This document shows, in pieces, positions 27,002-35,777 of a stretch of 57,739 nucleotides of DNA. The position numbers and the translations under genes were made by a program. The notes under the pieces are model-generated. The model was not told the origin of the DNA, ran no database searches, and worked only from the letters and a program-made list of their open reading frames with translations. The stretch is from Mucilaginibacter sp. (GTDB lineage Bacteria; Bacteroidota; Bacteroidia; Sphingobacteriales; Sphingobacteriaceae): contig JAQBOV010000030.1 of the NCBI GenBank assembly GCA_028287895.1, positions 1 through 57,739 on the forward strand, read 5' to 3'. How positions within the stretch are numbered: position 1 is the first letter of the stretch; each line of letters begins with the position of its first letter.

Positions 27002-28816
27002 TTAACCAACCAGATTGGGACTATTACTAACTTCATCAGCATACATCTTTTCTATTTCAGCCATGTATTTTTCAGTGATGATCTTCCGTTTCATTTTCCC
27101 CGTTGGGGTAAGTTCACCGCTGTCAATTGACCATTCATCACAAAGTAATGTTATTTTCTTTACCTGCTCCACATGGTTAAATTCAGGATTGTAGGAATCC
27201 ACAATGGATTGATACAGTGCCACTACCCTTTTATCATGGATCACCTGTTCATTTGAAGAAAAAGGCACGTCGTTTTTCGCGCACCAGGGCCTTAAATGAG
27301 TATAAGAAGGCACGATAAGTGCCGCTGCAAATTTTTTCTCCGAACCAACCACCATCATTTGCTCAATAAAATAATTCTCCTTCATTTTATTTTCAATGGG
27401 TAATGGGGCCACATATTTGCCGCCGGAAGTTTTAAATATCTCTTTTTTGCGGTCGGTTATTTTCAGGAAGTTATCTTTATCCAGTTCACCGATATCCCCC
27501 GTGTGAAACCACCCGTCTTGCATTACTTCAGCAGTAAGTTCGGGGTTTTTATAATATCCCAGCATCACATTAGGGCCTTTGCACAGTATCTCTCCATCCC
27601 CTGCAATCTTAACCTGCACGCCATGGAGCAGCGCACCAACGGTGCCAAATTTTCTGCCGTTTTGCGGGTAATGATTAACAGCAATTACAGGTGAAGTTTC
27701 GGTAAGCCCATAACCTTCCAAAATAACGATATCAGCTGCGGTAAATATCTTTTCAAGCCTGACCGGGCAAGCAGAGCTTCCAAGTATTATCGCCTTTACA
27801 TTTCCGCCTATGGCATTTCGCCATTTGCTATAAACCAACTTATCTGCGATCTTTAATCTTACTTTGTACCATATATCCTTTTTACCGATTTCAAATTGAT
27901 CTGCTATTTTTATAGACCACATGAATATTTTTCGTCTTATGCCCGTTAATTTCTGACCTTCAATTAATATTTTCTCAAATACTTTTTCCAGCAGACGGGG
28001 TACAGCTGTAAAAAGATACGGTTTTACTTCTTTTAAATTTACGCCTATAGTGTCCATACTTTCGGCGTAGTAAATAGAAAAACCGTTGTATAGATAGATA
28101 TAACTGCACATTTTTTCAAAAATGTGATTCAATGGCAAAAAGCTCAACGCACGTTTTTCTTTTAAAGGTATCTGAGTGAGCACATTACTTGATTCAATCA
28201 CATTACTCAGGATATTCTTATGAGTGAGCACTACCCCTTTAGGCCGGCCGGTAGTACCTGAAGTATAAATGATAGTTGCAACATCATCTTCAGTGATCCC
28301 GTCACTTATCTTAGTTATTTTTTGCTTATCATCTTCAGTTATGGGTTTAAGCAATTCGGTCCAATGGGAACAACCTTCGAAGCGTTCAAAAGTGAAAATT
28401 GTTTTTAACGAGGGAATATTCCGATGTATTGCGTTTACCTTGTCGCAAAGGTCCTTACTGCTGACAAATACATATTTAGCTTCAGTTTCGTTTAATATCT
28501 GCTCAATCTCTTTAGCATTGGTATTTGGGTATAATGGCACCAATACAGCGCCGGTTAGCTGCACGGCAAGATCGATGATTAACCATTCAGGTCTGCCGTT
28601 GCTGATCATCCCTATTTTATCACGACCTTCAGTACTGCCGTCCCCGCCGGAAATCCCCATATCTAACAGCGCCCCGGCCAACTGGTAAATCATGTTGTGC
28701 ACTTCAGATGTGCTGAATGATTTCCAGAAACCATCCATTTTTGCATTTAAAAGATCGGCTTTGGGCTTTTTAGCCTGAACCGCTATGCAATCAAACAATC
28801 TTGACGCTTTTTCCAT
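27002..28816 (-). CDS. long-chain acyl-CoA synthetase (AMP-forming)
   Basis: 604 residues, ANL superfamily. The P-loop is IIYTSGTTGRPKGVVLTHKN. GYGLTETSPVIAVN (A5) follows, then GWFHTGDIGELDKDNFLKITDRKKEIFKTSGGKYV (A7-A8 hinge, quoted in pieces: GWFHTGDIGEL; ITDRKKEIFKTSGG). The C-terminal catalytic Lys is in GKMKRKIITEKY. It activates imported fatty acids to acyl-CoA at the inner membrane face, feeding the dehydrogenase and FadB/FadA-like enzymes encoded around it. Confidence 0.93.
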   Translation of the reverse strand: MEKASRLFDCIAVQAKKPKADLLNAKMDGFWKSFSTSEVHNMIYQLAGALLDMGISGGDGSTEGRDKIGMISNGRPEWLIIDLAVQLTGAVLVPLYPNTNAKEIEQILNETEAKYVFVSSKDLCDKVNAIHRNIPSLKTIFTFERFEGCSHWTELLKPITEDDKQKITKISDGITEDDVATIIYTSGTTGRPKGVVLTHKNILSNVIESSNVLTQIPLKEKRALSFLPLNHIFEKMCSYIYLYNGFSIYYAESMDTIGVNLKEVKPYLFTAVPRLLEKVFEKILIEGQKLTGIRRKIFMWSIKIADQFEIGKKDIWYKVRLKIADKLVYSKWRNAIGGNVKAIILGSSACPVRLEKIFTAADIVILEGYGLTETSPVIAVNHYPQNGRKFGTVGALLHGVQVKIAGDGEILCKGPNVMLGYYKNPELTAEVMQDGWFHTGDIGELDKDNFLKITDRKKEIFKTSGGKYVAPLPIENKMKENYFIEQMMVVGSEKKFAAALIVPSYTHLRPWCAKNDVPFSSNEQVIHDKRVVALYQSIVDSYNPEFNHVEQVKKITLLCDEWSIDSGELTPTGKMKRKIITEKYMAEIEKMYADEVSNSPNLVG

Positions 28817-28848
28817 GCTTGCAGCTTTATTTAAAAATAAAAATTTCT

Positions 28849-30024
28849 TTATAATAATTCAAATACACCCGCCGCCCCTTGCCCGGTGCCTACGCACATA
28901 GTTACCATCCCGTATTTTTTACCCCGTCTTTTCATTTCGTTAAAAAGCTGAACGGAAAGCTTGGTCCCGGTGCAACCAAGCGGATGACCAAGCGCAATTG
29001 CCCCTCCATTTACATTGACGATTTCGGGATCAAGTTCAAGGCCTTTAATAACCGCTAAAGACTGTGAGGCAAAAGCTTCATTTAATTCGATCAAATCTAT
29101 ATCCTGCCGTTTCATCCCTGCCATTTTCAGCACTTTGGGAATAGCCACAAGCGGGCCTATGCCCATAATTCGGGGCGGAACGCCGGAAACTGCATAATTA
29201 ACCAGCCTTGCAATAGGCTGAAGATTATTTCCTTTCAAAAACCGCTCACTAACGACCATTACGAAAGCTGCCCCATCACTTGTTTGCGACGAGTTTCCGG
29301 CAGTTACAACTCCCTTTGCATCAAAAACAGGTTTAAGTTTTGCCAGGGCGTCAATGGAAGTATCACTGCGCGGGCCTTCATCGGTATCTACTTTAAATTC
29401 CCTTTTCTTTTTCTTGCCGCTCTCATCAATATAAGTTTCCTCGATAATGATAGGCACGATCTCGTCTTTAAATTTACCTTCTTTAATGGCATTGATCGCT
29501 TTTTGATGAGAGCTATAAGCAAACTGATCTTGTTCTTGGCGATTGATATTATATTCTTTTGCAACTGCTTCAGCTGTTAAACCCATGCCCCAATAGTAGT
29601 CGGGATGTGCTAAGGCAACGTCGGCATTAGGAACGATGCGCCAGCCCCCCATCGGAATCAGGCTCATGCTTTCTACGCCCCCTGCAATAATGCAATCCGC
29701 AATACCGCTATGTATTTTTGCTGACGCGATGGCGATTGTCTCCAATCCTGACGCACAATAGCGGTTCACGGTCATACCGGCTACCTTATCCGTATCCAGG
29801 GCCATTAATGAGATCAGCCTGGCTACATTTAAACCTTGTTCAGCCTCGGGTGTAGCATTGCCCACAATGACGTCATCAATCTGTTCCTTGTCAACATTAG
29901 GCACCGATGCCATCAGGTGCTTTATAACATCGGCGGCAAGCGCATCAGGCCGGGTAAACCTAAATCCGCCCCGGGTAGCTTTTCCAACAGCACTACGACT
30001 GGCTGCTACTATGTATGCATTCAT
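28849..30024 (-). CDS. acetyl-CoA C-acyltransferase (thiolase)
   Basis: 391 residues from the ATG at 30022-30024. The frame is open 45 bases further upstream, but that part is spacer array, and thiolases begin like MNAYIVAASRSAVGK. The nucleophile is Cys90 in NRYCASGLE. The other catalytic parts are the His in GGAIALGHPLGCTG and the second Cys near 378 in CVGTGQGAAG. It splits 3-ketoacyl-CoA into acetyl-CoA and a shortened acyl-CoA, and partners the FadB-like protein encoded just upstream. Confidence 0.94.
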   Translation of the reverse strand: MNAYIVAASRSAVGKATRGGFRFTRPDALAADVIKHLMASVPNVDKEQIDDVIVGNATPEAEQGLNVARLISLMALDTDKVAGMTVNRYCASGLETIAIASAKIHSGIADCIIAGGVESMSLIPMGGWRIVPNADVALAHPDYYWGMGLTAEAVAKEYNINRQEQDQFAYSSHQKAINAIKEGKFKDEIVPIIIEETYIDESGKKKKREFKVDTDEGPRSDTSIDALAKLKPVFDAKGVVTAGNSSQTSDGAAFVMVVSERFLKGNNLQPIARLVNYAVSGVPPRIMGIGPLVAIPKVLKMAGMKRQDIDLIELNEAFASQSLAVIKGLELDPEIVNVNGGAIALGHPLGCTGTKLSVQLFNEMKRRGKKYGMVTMCVGTGQGAAGVFELL

Positions 30025-30050
30025 ATTTTTAATTTTTATGCGAGTTGAGA

Positions 30051-30140
30051 GACAAGAACAAAGAATCAAGGTAAAAGGTCACTTCATAGTTCAATAAAAT
30101 TAACACTTCTTTTTCTTAATTCTTAGTTCTTGACTCTTGT
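30051..30140. repeat. heptamer array between fadB-like and thiolase genes
   Basis: On the plus strand the units TTCTTAA (30113), TTCTTAG (30120), TTCTTGA (30127) and CTCTTGT (30134) run in 7-base register into the fadB-like stop codon. At the other end GACAAGA (30051), ACAAAGA (30058) and ATCAAGG (30065) keep a 7-base period. Confidence 0.75.
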
Positions 30141-32521
30141 CAGTTCCTCAATACCCTACCGCCTGTTAAAATGGATTGTATTCGCTCAAGGGTTTTCTTT
30201 TCGGTGCAAAGCGAAACAAAAGCTTCACGTTCCAGACCCAACAAATATTCCTCTGTCACTATCGAAGGCTGGGAAAGGTCGCCCCCTGCAAGCACGTAGG
30301 CCAGTTTTTGTGAAATTTTCACATCATGCTCACTTATATAATTACCGCTGTACATGGTATTGGCCCCTGCATATCCTAAACCCAGCGCCTGTTTGCCCAA
30401 CACCCTGATATCTTTGCGCGGGATAGGTTGAACGTACCCTTCTTCGGCCATTTGCAGGCATTGTTGTTTTGCTTCGGACAGTAACCTGCTGCGGGATACC
30501 ACTACCACATCCCGCCCTTTTTTAAGATAACCGAACTCAAATGCTTCATATGCCGAGGTGGACACTTTTGCCTGGCCAATGGTTAAAAACCGTTCCCTGA
30601 AATTGTTTAGTTCGATATCACCTTCCTGCAATTCATCTGACAGGCGCAGGGCAAATTCTTTGGTGCCTCCTCCGCCCGGGATCAAACCGACACCAAACTC
30701 AACAAGACCCATATACAATTCCGCATGTGCTACCACCTTATCGGCATGCAGGCACATTTCACAACCGCCTCCCAAGGTCATCTGGTGAGCTGCGATCACC
30801 ACCGGAATGGATGAATAACGAATACGCATCATGGTGTTTTGAAATGCCTTCACTACCATATTCAGCTCGTCAAACTCCTGTTCAACGGCCATCATGAATA
30901 TCATCCCGACATTGGCTCCCGCACTAAAATTAGCACCCTGGTTAGCTATAACAAGGCCTTTGTAACTTGTTTCGGCCAGGCTGATCGCTTTGTTGATGCC
31001 CTCAATCACTTCGCCGCCTATCGTATTCATCTTGGTATGAAACTCCAGGTTGAGTATGCCGTCGCCGATATCGGTAATGGTAGTACCGCTGTTTTTCCAT
31101 ACCGTATTTGCCGGCCGTATGTTATCCAGCAAAATAAAACCTTCTGTACCAGGGATTATCTTATAGCTTTTGGATGGAATATCATAATACAGGCGTTTGC
31201 TATTCTCAATTTTATAAAAGCTTTTTGCGCCGGATGCAAGCATATCATATACCCATTCTGCGGGTTTATTTCCGGCGCTTTCCATTTCTTTTACCGTATC
31301 GCCCACCCCCAGCACATCCCATTTTTCAAAAGGCCCCATTTCCCAGCCAAAACCGGCATTGGTGGCGGCGTCTATTTTATAAAGCTCATCGGCTATTTCA
31401 GGGATACGATTGCTGGCATAAGCAAATAACCGGTAAAATGTAGCCCGGTAAAAATCACCGGCTTTGTCCTTTGCCGCAAACAGTATCTTTAGCCTATCGT
31501 TAAGATCATCAACCGTTTTTGTAGCTTCCAGCGAGGCGAACTTTGCTTTTTGTGAGGGTTTGTACTCAAGCGTTCCCAGATCGAGGGCGTAAAACTGGTC
31601 GGCTCCGTCAACTTTTTCCTTTTTATAAAAACCCTGCCCGGTTTTACTACCCAGCCAGTTATTCTTTACCATGCCTTCTACAAATGCAGGTATCCTGAAT
31701 AATTCTCTTGCCTCGTCGTTTGGCGCATTTTGATACAGGCCGTTGGCAACATGTACCATGGTATCTAAGCCAACAATATCACTGGTGCGGAATGTTGCTG
31801 ATTTGGGATGACCTATTACCGGCCCTGTAAGCTTGTCTACCTGTTCAACAGTCATACCGGTTTTTTCTACGTAATGCAACACGCTCATGATGCTGAAAAC
31901 GCCGATACGGTTACCAATAAATGCGGGGGTATCTTTGGCTAATACCGTTGTTTTGCCCAGGTATTTTTCGCCATAGTCCATTAAAAAATTACTCACGCTG
32001 GCCGATGTGTCCTTTGTGGGAATAATCTCCAATAATTTTAAATACCGTGGAGGATTAAAGAAATGGCTACCGCAAAAGTGTTGTTTAAAATCATCGCTGC
32101 AACCTTCGGCCATTAAATGTATTGGTATACCTGATGTATTTGAAGTGATCAGCGTTCCAGGTTTCCGGTATCTTTCTACGTTTTCAAATACCTTTTGCTT
32201 AATGTCCAATCGCTCTACTACCACTTCGATCACCCAGTCGCAATCAGCAATTTTTGACATATCATCATCAAAGTTCCCGGTTGTAATGCGGCCGGCAAAT
32301 GATTTTAGATAGATAGGCGAGGGGTTGGATTTTAAAGCAAAATCCAGCGCATCATTAACAATTTTATTCCGGGCATTTTTATCATCCAAAGGCGCATCTT
32401 TGGGTACAATATCAAGCAGTAGCACCTGCACGCCGATGTTTGCAAAATGGCAGGCGATACGGCTGCCCATCACTCCCGAACCCAATACTGCAACCTTTTT
32501 TATAATTCGTTTAGCATCCAT
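30140..32521 (-). CDS. 3-hydroxyacyl-CoA dehydrogenase / enoyl-CoA hydratase fusion
   Basis: 793 residues, carrying out steps 2 and 3 of beta-oxidation. The NAD-binding dehydrogenase comes first: VLGSGVMGSRIACHFANIG at 13-31, SNTSGIPIHLMAEG, and HFFNPPRYLKLLEIIPTKDT. The second dehydrogenase helical unit follows. The hydratase domain comes last (about 480-640, with GANFSAGANVGMI and HQMTLGGGCEMCLHAD). This order is the reverse of E. coli FadB and is that of Bacillus FadN-type proteins. It is followed by the thiolase after a heptamer spacer. Confidence 0.92.
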   Translation of the reverse strand: MDAKRIIKKVAVLGSGVMGSRIACHFANIGVQVLLLDIVPKDAPLDDKNARNKIVNDALDFALKSNPSPIYLKSFAGRITTGNFDDDMSKIADCDWVIEVVVERLDIKQKVFENVERYRKPGTLITSNTSGIPIHLMAEGCSDDFKQHFCGSHFFNPPRYLKLLEIIPTKDTSASVSNFLMDYGEKYLGKTTVLAKDTPAFIGNRIGVFSIMSVLHYVEKTGMTVEQVDKLTGPVIGHPKSATFRTSDIVGLDTMVHVANGLYQNAPNDEARELFRIPAFVEGMVKNNWLGSKTGQGFYKKEKVDGADQFYALDLGTLEYKPSQKAKFASLEATKTVDDLNDRLKILFAAKDKAGDFYRATFYRLFAYASNRIPEIADELYKIDAATNAGFGWEMGPFEKWDVLGVGDTVKEMESAGNKPAEWVYDMLASGAKSFYKIENSKRLYYDIPSKSYKIIPGTEGFILLDNIRPANTVWKNSGTTITDIGDGILNLEFHTKMNTIGGEVIEGINKAISLAETSYKGLVIANQGANFSAGANVGMIFMMAVEQEFDELNMVVKAFQNTMMRIRYSSIPVVIAAHQMTLGGGCEMCLHADKVVAHAELYMGLVEFGVGLIPGGGGTKEFALRLSDELQEGDIELNNFRERFLTIGQAKVSTSAYEAFEFGYLKKGRDVVVVSRSRLLSEAKQQCLQMAEEGYVQPIPRKDIRVLGKQALGLGYAGANTMYSGNYISEHDVKISQKLAYVLAGGDLSQPSIVTEEYLLGLEREAFVSLCTEKKTLERIQSILTGGRVLRN

Positions 32522-32557
32522 TTGGCATGTGCTTGTTTTTTTATTAAAGTTTAAAAT

Positions 32558-33010
32558 TTATTCCGCCCTGGTCCAGGTGGTTGTACGCCCGAAAAGTGAA
32601 ATACCGATATATCCCCGGATAGCCAGTGTTTTTCCTTTATAGGTTATATTACAGGAATACGTTTTGCCATTGTTCGGATCATAAATTGTTCCCTCTGTAT
32701 ATTTGTTATCCCCGTCGTTTACTAAATCAGCCAAAACAGGTAAACCCAGTCTTGGTCTGGTGCGTAACTTTGCCTCAGCATTCAGCTCATCAACTTTGGG
32801 CTGTCCGTTTTTTAAGGGCTCCTTGAGCCAGACCACCTTCCCATAAAACTTGCCGTTGCTCTCTTTGGTGATCCGTATTTTGGCGCTTTTGATATCGTTA
32901 TACCATAAACCCTCAATTTTATCAGTTTGCGCTTTTGCACGGATACTTAAAGATACAACAGTTAGTACAACTAATATCAACCGGATAAAATGTTTGTTTG
33001 TTAGTGACAT
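32558..33010 (-). CDS. DUF2147 family exported protein
   Basis: 150 residues. The N-terminal signal peptide has core LILVVLTVVSLSIRAKAQ. The DUF2147 domain follows, with IEGLWYNDIKSAKIRITKE, FYGKVVWLKEP, GTIYDPNNGKTYSCNITYKG and the closing RGYIGISLFGRTTTWTR. It is thought to be a small beta-barrel domain in the envelope; function is unknown, though in Bacteroidota it often lies with fatty-acid genes. Here it is first gene of the beta-oxidation operon (36 bases before the fadB-like gene). A candidate AraC operator is 194 bases upstream. Confidence 0.85.
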   Translation of the reverse strand: MSLTNKHFIRLILVVLTVVSLSIRAKAQTDKIEGLWYNDIKSAKIRITKESNGKFYGKVVWLKEPLKNGQPKVDELNAEAKLRTRPRLGLPVLADLVNDGDNKYTEGTIYDPNNGKTYSCNITYKGKTLAIRGYIGISLFGRTTTWTRAE

Positions 33011-33204
33011 GCTTTAGTTATTATTTTTAATAATTGAACCATCTCTGTTTGGGGCGTATCCATGTTTTATGGAAAACCAACTGTGGTTCCCGGCATCAGA
33101 AGTCGCCCGGTTAAAAACATACCGGCATAATTATAAATGATTAAATAATTCAGTATGGTTTATAATAACAAATATCCTTTTCGGCAGCGTTTTATAAAGG
33201 TCTA

Positions 33205-33240
33205 AATGACGGAAACATTTGTCAATATTTCGGAACATTT
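33205..33240 (-). promoter_or_regulatory. candidate AraC-family operator, copy 3 (diverged)
   Basis: On the plus strand CGG at 33210 and CGG at 33231 are exactly 21 bp apart, each followed after three or four bases by ATT. The core ATTTGTCAA matches the ATTAGTCAA core of the copy at 35654. 18 of 24 bases from first to second CGG agree with that copy. It lies upstream of the DUF2147-fad operon in the same orientation as the other two copies have to their genes. The rest of 33011-33326 shows no gene. Confidence 0.55.
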
Positions 33241-33326
33241 AAAGCTAACCACTTTTATTGGACAATAGCGCTACAAGGCTGAGCCGCTTATCAGCCCGTG
33301 ACAATAATCCTTTGCTTGCGGTTCGG

Positions 33327-33770
33327 TCAGACAGGATTACCCTCCTGAACATAATCACTGCTCCTGGGCGCCATCATAAACATCCGGCTCAGTTCTATTG
33401 GCAATACAGCAAGTTTGCGCTTTTCCATATCGATCCATGCGCCCTCTGCAATAACGGTTGCGGCCTTAACACCATCACTGCGGTATAAATCATGCCGTAT
33501 AGACCAGCGTGAACCATCAGGTCGGGATTTAATAATCTCGCAGCTTACTTTAATGTACTCATTGGTGCCGATCTCGCGCAGATAAATCAATTCCTCCCTG
33601 AATAATAAAGGCCCTATTTTATATTCATAAAGTGTCGATAGCTTTAAACCCAGGCTTTCCAGCATCGTTATCCGGGCTTGTGCAGCAAAATCAGCATAAG
33701 CAGAATGCCGCATGTGCTGGTTAGAATCTATCTGCGACCAGAGTACCTGTCCCTCATAGAAGAAATTCAT
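33327..33770 (-). CDS. hotdog-fold acyl-CoA thioesterase
   Basis: About 147 residues from the ATG at 33768-33770. A TTG further upstream would overlap the preceding gene and is less likely. The 4HBT/YbgC-type signature is MNFFYEGQVLWSQIDSNQHM followed by RHSAYADFAAQARI, with the conserved D-x-N-x-H-x-x-x-x-Y pattern. It hydrolyses acyl-CoA thioesters and may release CoA when beta-oxidation stalls. It is co-transcribed with the acyl-CoA dehydrogenase (14-base gap). Confidence 0.85.
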   Translation of the reverse strand: MNFFYEGQVLWSQIDSNQHMRHSAYADFAAQARITMLESLGLKLSTLYEYKIGPLLFREELIYLREIGTNEYIKVSCEIIKSRPDGSRWSIRHDLYRSDGVKAATVIAEGAWIDMEKRKLAVLPIELSRMFMMAPRSSDYVQEGNPV

Positions 33771-33784
33771 ACGGTGATTAATTT

Positions 33785-35581
33785 TTAAAAACAATATTTG
33801 TTTTCAGCGATCAGTTTTGCAGCAATATTCCTGCGGGCCTGGGTGGTATTGATATCCTGGGTTTTAGTGAAGCGCTTGAGCCCCATCAGCATCATCCTTC
33901 TTTCATCACCTTCGGCAAATGAGTTCAGGGCTTCCCTGCCTGACTTTGCAATATGCTCAGCAGCATCATTAATATAGACCCGCATCATATCCAATTGTTC
34001 TTTACAGGCTTGTTCTCCTTTTAAACCAACCAGTTTCTCAACACGCAACTGCAATGATTCGCTCACATAAAGCTCTATCAGCATATCAGCCAGGTTGATC
34101 AATACTTCCTGTTCTTTGCTCAATTGGGCCATTAGTTTCTGAACAGCTGCGCCGGCCACCATGAGTATCGCCTTTTTAAAATTGGCGATGTATTTTTTCT
34201 CTTTTGTAAATAAGCCTTCCTCGCCGGCAGCGTCAAAGTCGGGTATGCTTACCAGCTCGCCTGCAACTTTTTGCGCGGGGCCCATCAGGTCAAGTTCTCC
34301 TTTCATGGCACGCTTAAGCATCATATCCACGGTTAGCAGGCGGTTGATCTCATTGGTACCTTCAAAAATCCTGTTGATCCTCGAGTCACGGTAAGACCTA
34401 TCCATGGGAGCCTCTGCACTGTATCCCATGCCACCGTATATCTGTACGCCTTCATCGGCCACATAATCCAAAACTTCTGAGGCATGTACTTTAAGAATTG
34501 CCGCTTCTATAGCGAACTGCTCTGTTCCTTTCAATTTGGCTTTTATTTCATCAAGGCCCGATGCTATTAACATCTCTGTAGCCTCTTCCATATTCTGACT
34601 TGCCCGGTAAACCGCTGACTCTGAAGCATAGGTGCGGATGGCCTGCTGAGCCAATTTATATTTAATGGCGCCATATTTGGAGATAGGGCGCCCAAATTGC
34701 TCACGCTCATTGGCATAACGCACCGATGAGGTAATCACATCTTTGCTTGCCCCAACCGTTCCACCGCCTAATTTGATACGGCCAAGATTTAATATGTTCA
34801 CTGCGATCTTAAAGCCGTTCTGCCGTTCAGAAAGCAGATTTTCAACCGGCACTTTACATTCGTTGAAGAACACCTGCCTGGTCGAGCTTCCTTTAATACC
34901 CATTTTATGCTCTTCTGTATTGAGCGAAAGGCCTTCAAAATCCTTTTCAACAATAAATGCGCTCAGGTTTTCATCATCATCTATTTTGGCAAAAACGGTA
35001 AATATATCGGCAAATCCTGCATTTGTGATCCACATTTTTTGCCCGGTGATCAGGTAATATTTTCCGTCGGCTGATAGCTTTGCCCTTGCTTTACCGGAAT
35101 TGGCATCGGAGCCTGCACCGGGTTCGGTAAGGCAATAGGCCCCCTTCCATTCGCCACTTGCCAGTTTTGGGATATATTTCTGCTTTTGTGCTGCGTTGCC
35201 ATAATATAATATAGGTAGCGTACCTATACCCGTATGTGCCGAAAATGCTACTGAAAATGAATGCCCGGCTCCTATTTTTTCAGTAACCAGCATAGATGTT
35301 TTAAAATCCTTGCCAAAGCCGCCGTATTCTTCCGGTATGGATATGCTTAATAGTCCAAGTGCACCGGCCTGATCCATTAAATGAGGCATTAAGCCCTCTT
35401 CCTGGTCGTCAATGCGTTGCAGATTGGGTGTTACCTGCTGGGCAATAAAGTTGGTGCATGTTTCAGCGATCATTAACTGTTCCTCATTCCACTCCTCGGG
35501 AATAAACACACTTTCGGCAGAAGTTTCGCGGATCAGGAATTCACCACCCCTGATGGCTTTTATAGATTCAGTGGCATTCAT
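33785..35581 (-). CDS. acyl-CoA dehydrogenase (long, VLCAD/ACAD9-like)
   Basis: 598 residues from the ATG at 35579-35581. The open frame extends 34 codons further, but into the promoter and operator region. The first step of beta-oxidation is FAD-dependent. It has YCLTEPGAGSDANSGKARA (flavin contact), KMWITNAGFAD, and the catalytic-Glu region YGGMGYSAEAPMDRSYRD with RIFEGTNEINR. A C-terminal helical extension of about 160 residues makes it longer than short-chain enzymes. A candidate AraC operator lies 82 bases upstream and a -7-like box (CACAGGTA on the plus strand, 35620-35627, one mismatch) lies between. Confidence 0.93.
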   Translation of the reverse strand: MNATESIKAIRGGEFLIRETSAESVFIPEEWNEEQLMIAETCTNFIAQQVTPNLQRIDDQEEGLMPHLMDQAGALGLLSISIPEEYGGFGKDFKTSMLVTEKIGAGHSFSVAFSAHTGIGTLPILYYGNAAQKQKYIPKLASGEWKGAYCLTEPGAGSDANSGKARAKLSADGKYYLITGQKMWITNAGFADIFTVFAKIDDDENLSAFIVEKDFEGLSLNTEEHKMGIKGSSTRQVFFNECKVPVENLLSERQNGFKIAVNILNLGRIKLGGGTVGASKDVITSSVRYANEREQFGRPISKYGAIKYKLAQQAIRTYASESAVYRASQNMEEATEMLIASGLDEIKAKLKGTEQFAIEAAILKVHASEVLDYVADEGVQIYGGMGYSAEAPMDRSYRDSRINRIFEGTNEINRLLTVDMMLKRAMKGELDLMGPAQKVAGELVSIPDFDAAGEEGLFTKEKKYIANFKKAILMVAGAAVQKLMAQLSKEQEVLINLADMLIELYVSESLQLRVEKLVGLKGEQACKEQLDMMRVYINDAAEHIAKSGREALNSFAEGDERRMMLMGLKRFTKTQDINTTQARRNIAAKLIAENKYCF

Positions 35582-35653
35582 AAATAAATATTTAATGTTC
35601 GTCCATTCAGTTTTATAGTCACAGGTAAAATTAGACCAGTTGCCAAAGCAATG

Positions 35654-35691
35654 AAAGGGCTGCAATGCGGAGATATTAGTCAAAAAGTCGG
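35654..35691 (-). promoter_or_regulatory. candidate AraC-family operator, copy 1
   Basis: A 38-base segment that recurs inverted at 36750-36787 with 36 identical bases. CGG at 35668 and 35689 are 21 bp apart, two helical turns, the usual spacing of AraC-type half-sites. It lies between the araC-like gene and the acyl-CoA dehydrogenase, pointing to the latter. Confidence 0.75.
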
Positions 35692-35712
35692 TTGATTTGG
35701 ATCAACCACCGA

Positions 35713-35777
35713 ACTCAATCGACTTAAGCCAACCAAATCAAACCCAATCAACTTAATTTAACTCAATCAACTCAATA
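35713..35777. repeat. nonamer-like array
   Basis: Units ACTCAATCG (35713), ACTTAAGCC (35722), AACCAAATC (35731), two 10-base variants, AACTCAATC (35760) and AACTCAATA (35769) follow with a 9-10 base period, from the regulator stop codon towards the operator. Confidence 0.65.

Noticed and set aside
30025..30069. N-terminal extension of the thiolase
   Set aside because: Fifteen extra codons are open, but they are translated spacer DNA, and thiolases begin with the MNAYIVAASR strand.
35582..35683. N-terminal extension of the acyl-CoA dehydrogenase
   Set aside because: The 34 extra codons run into the candidate promoter and operator region and have Cys, Trp and His without family likeness.
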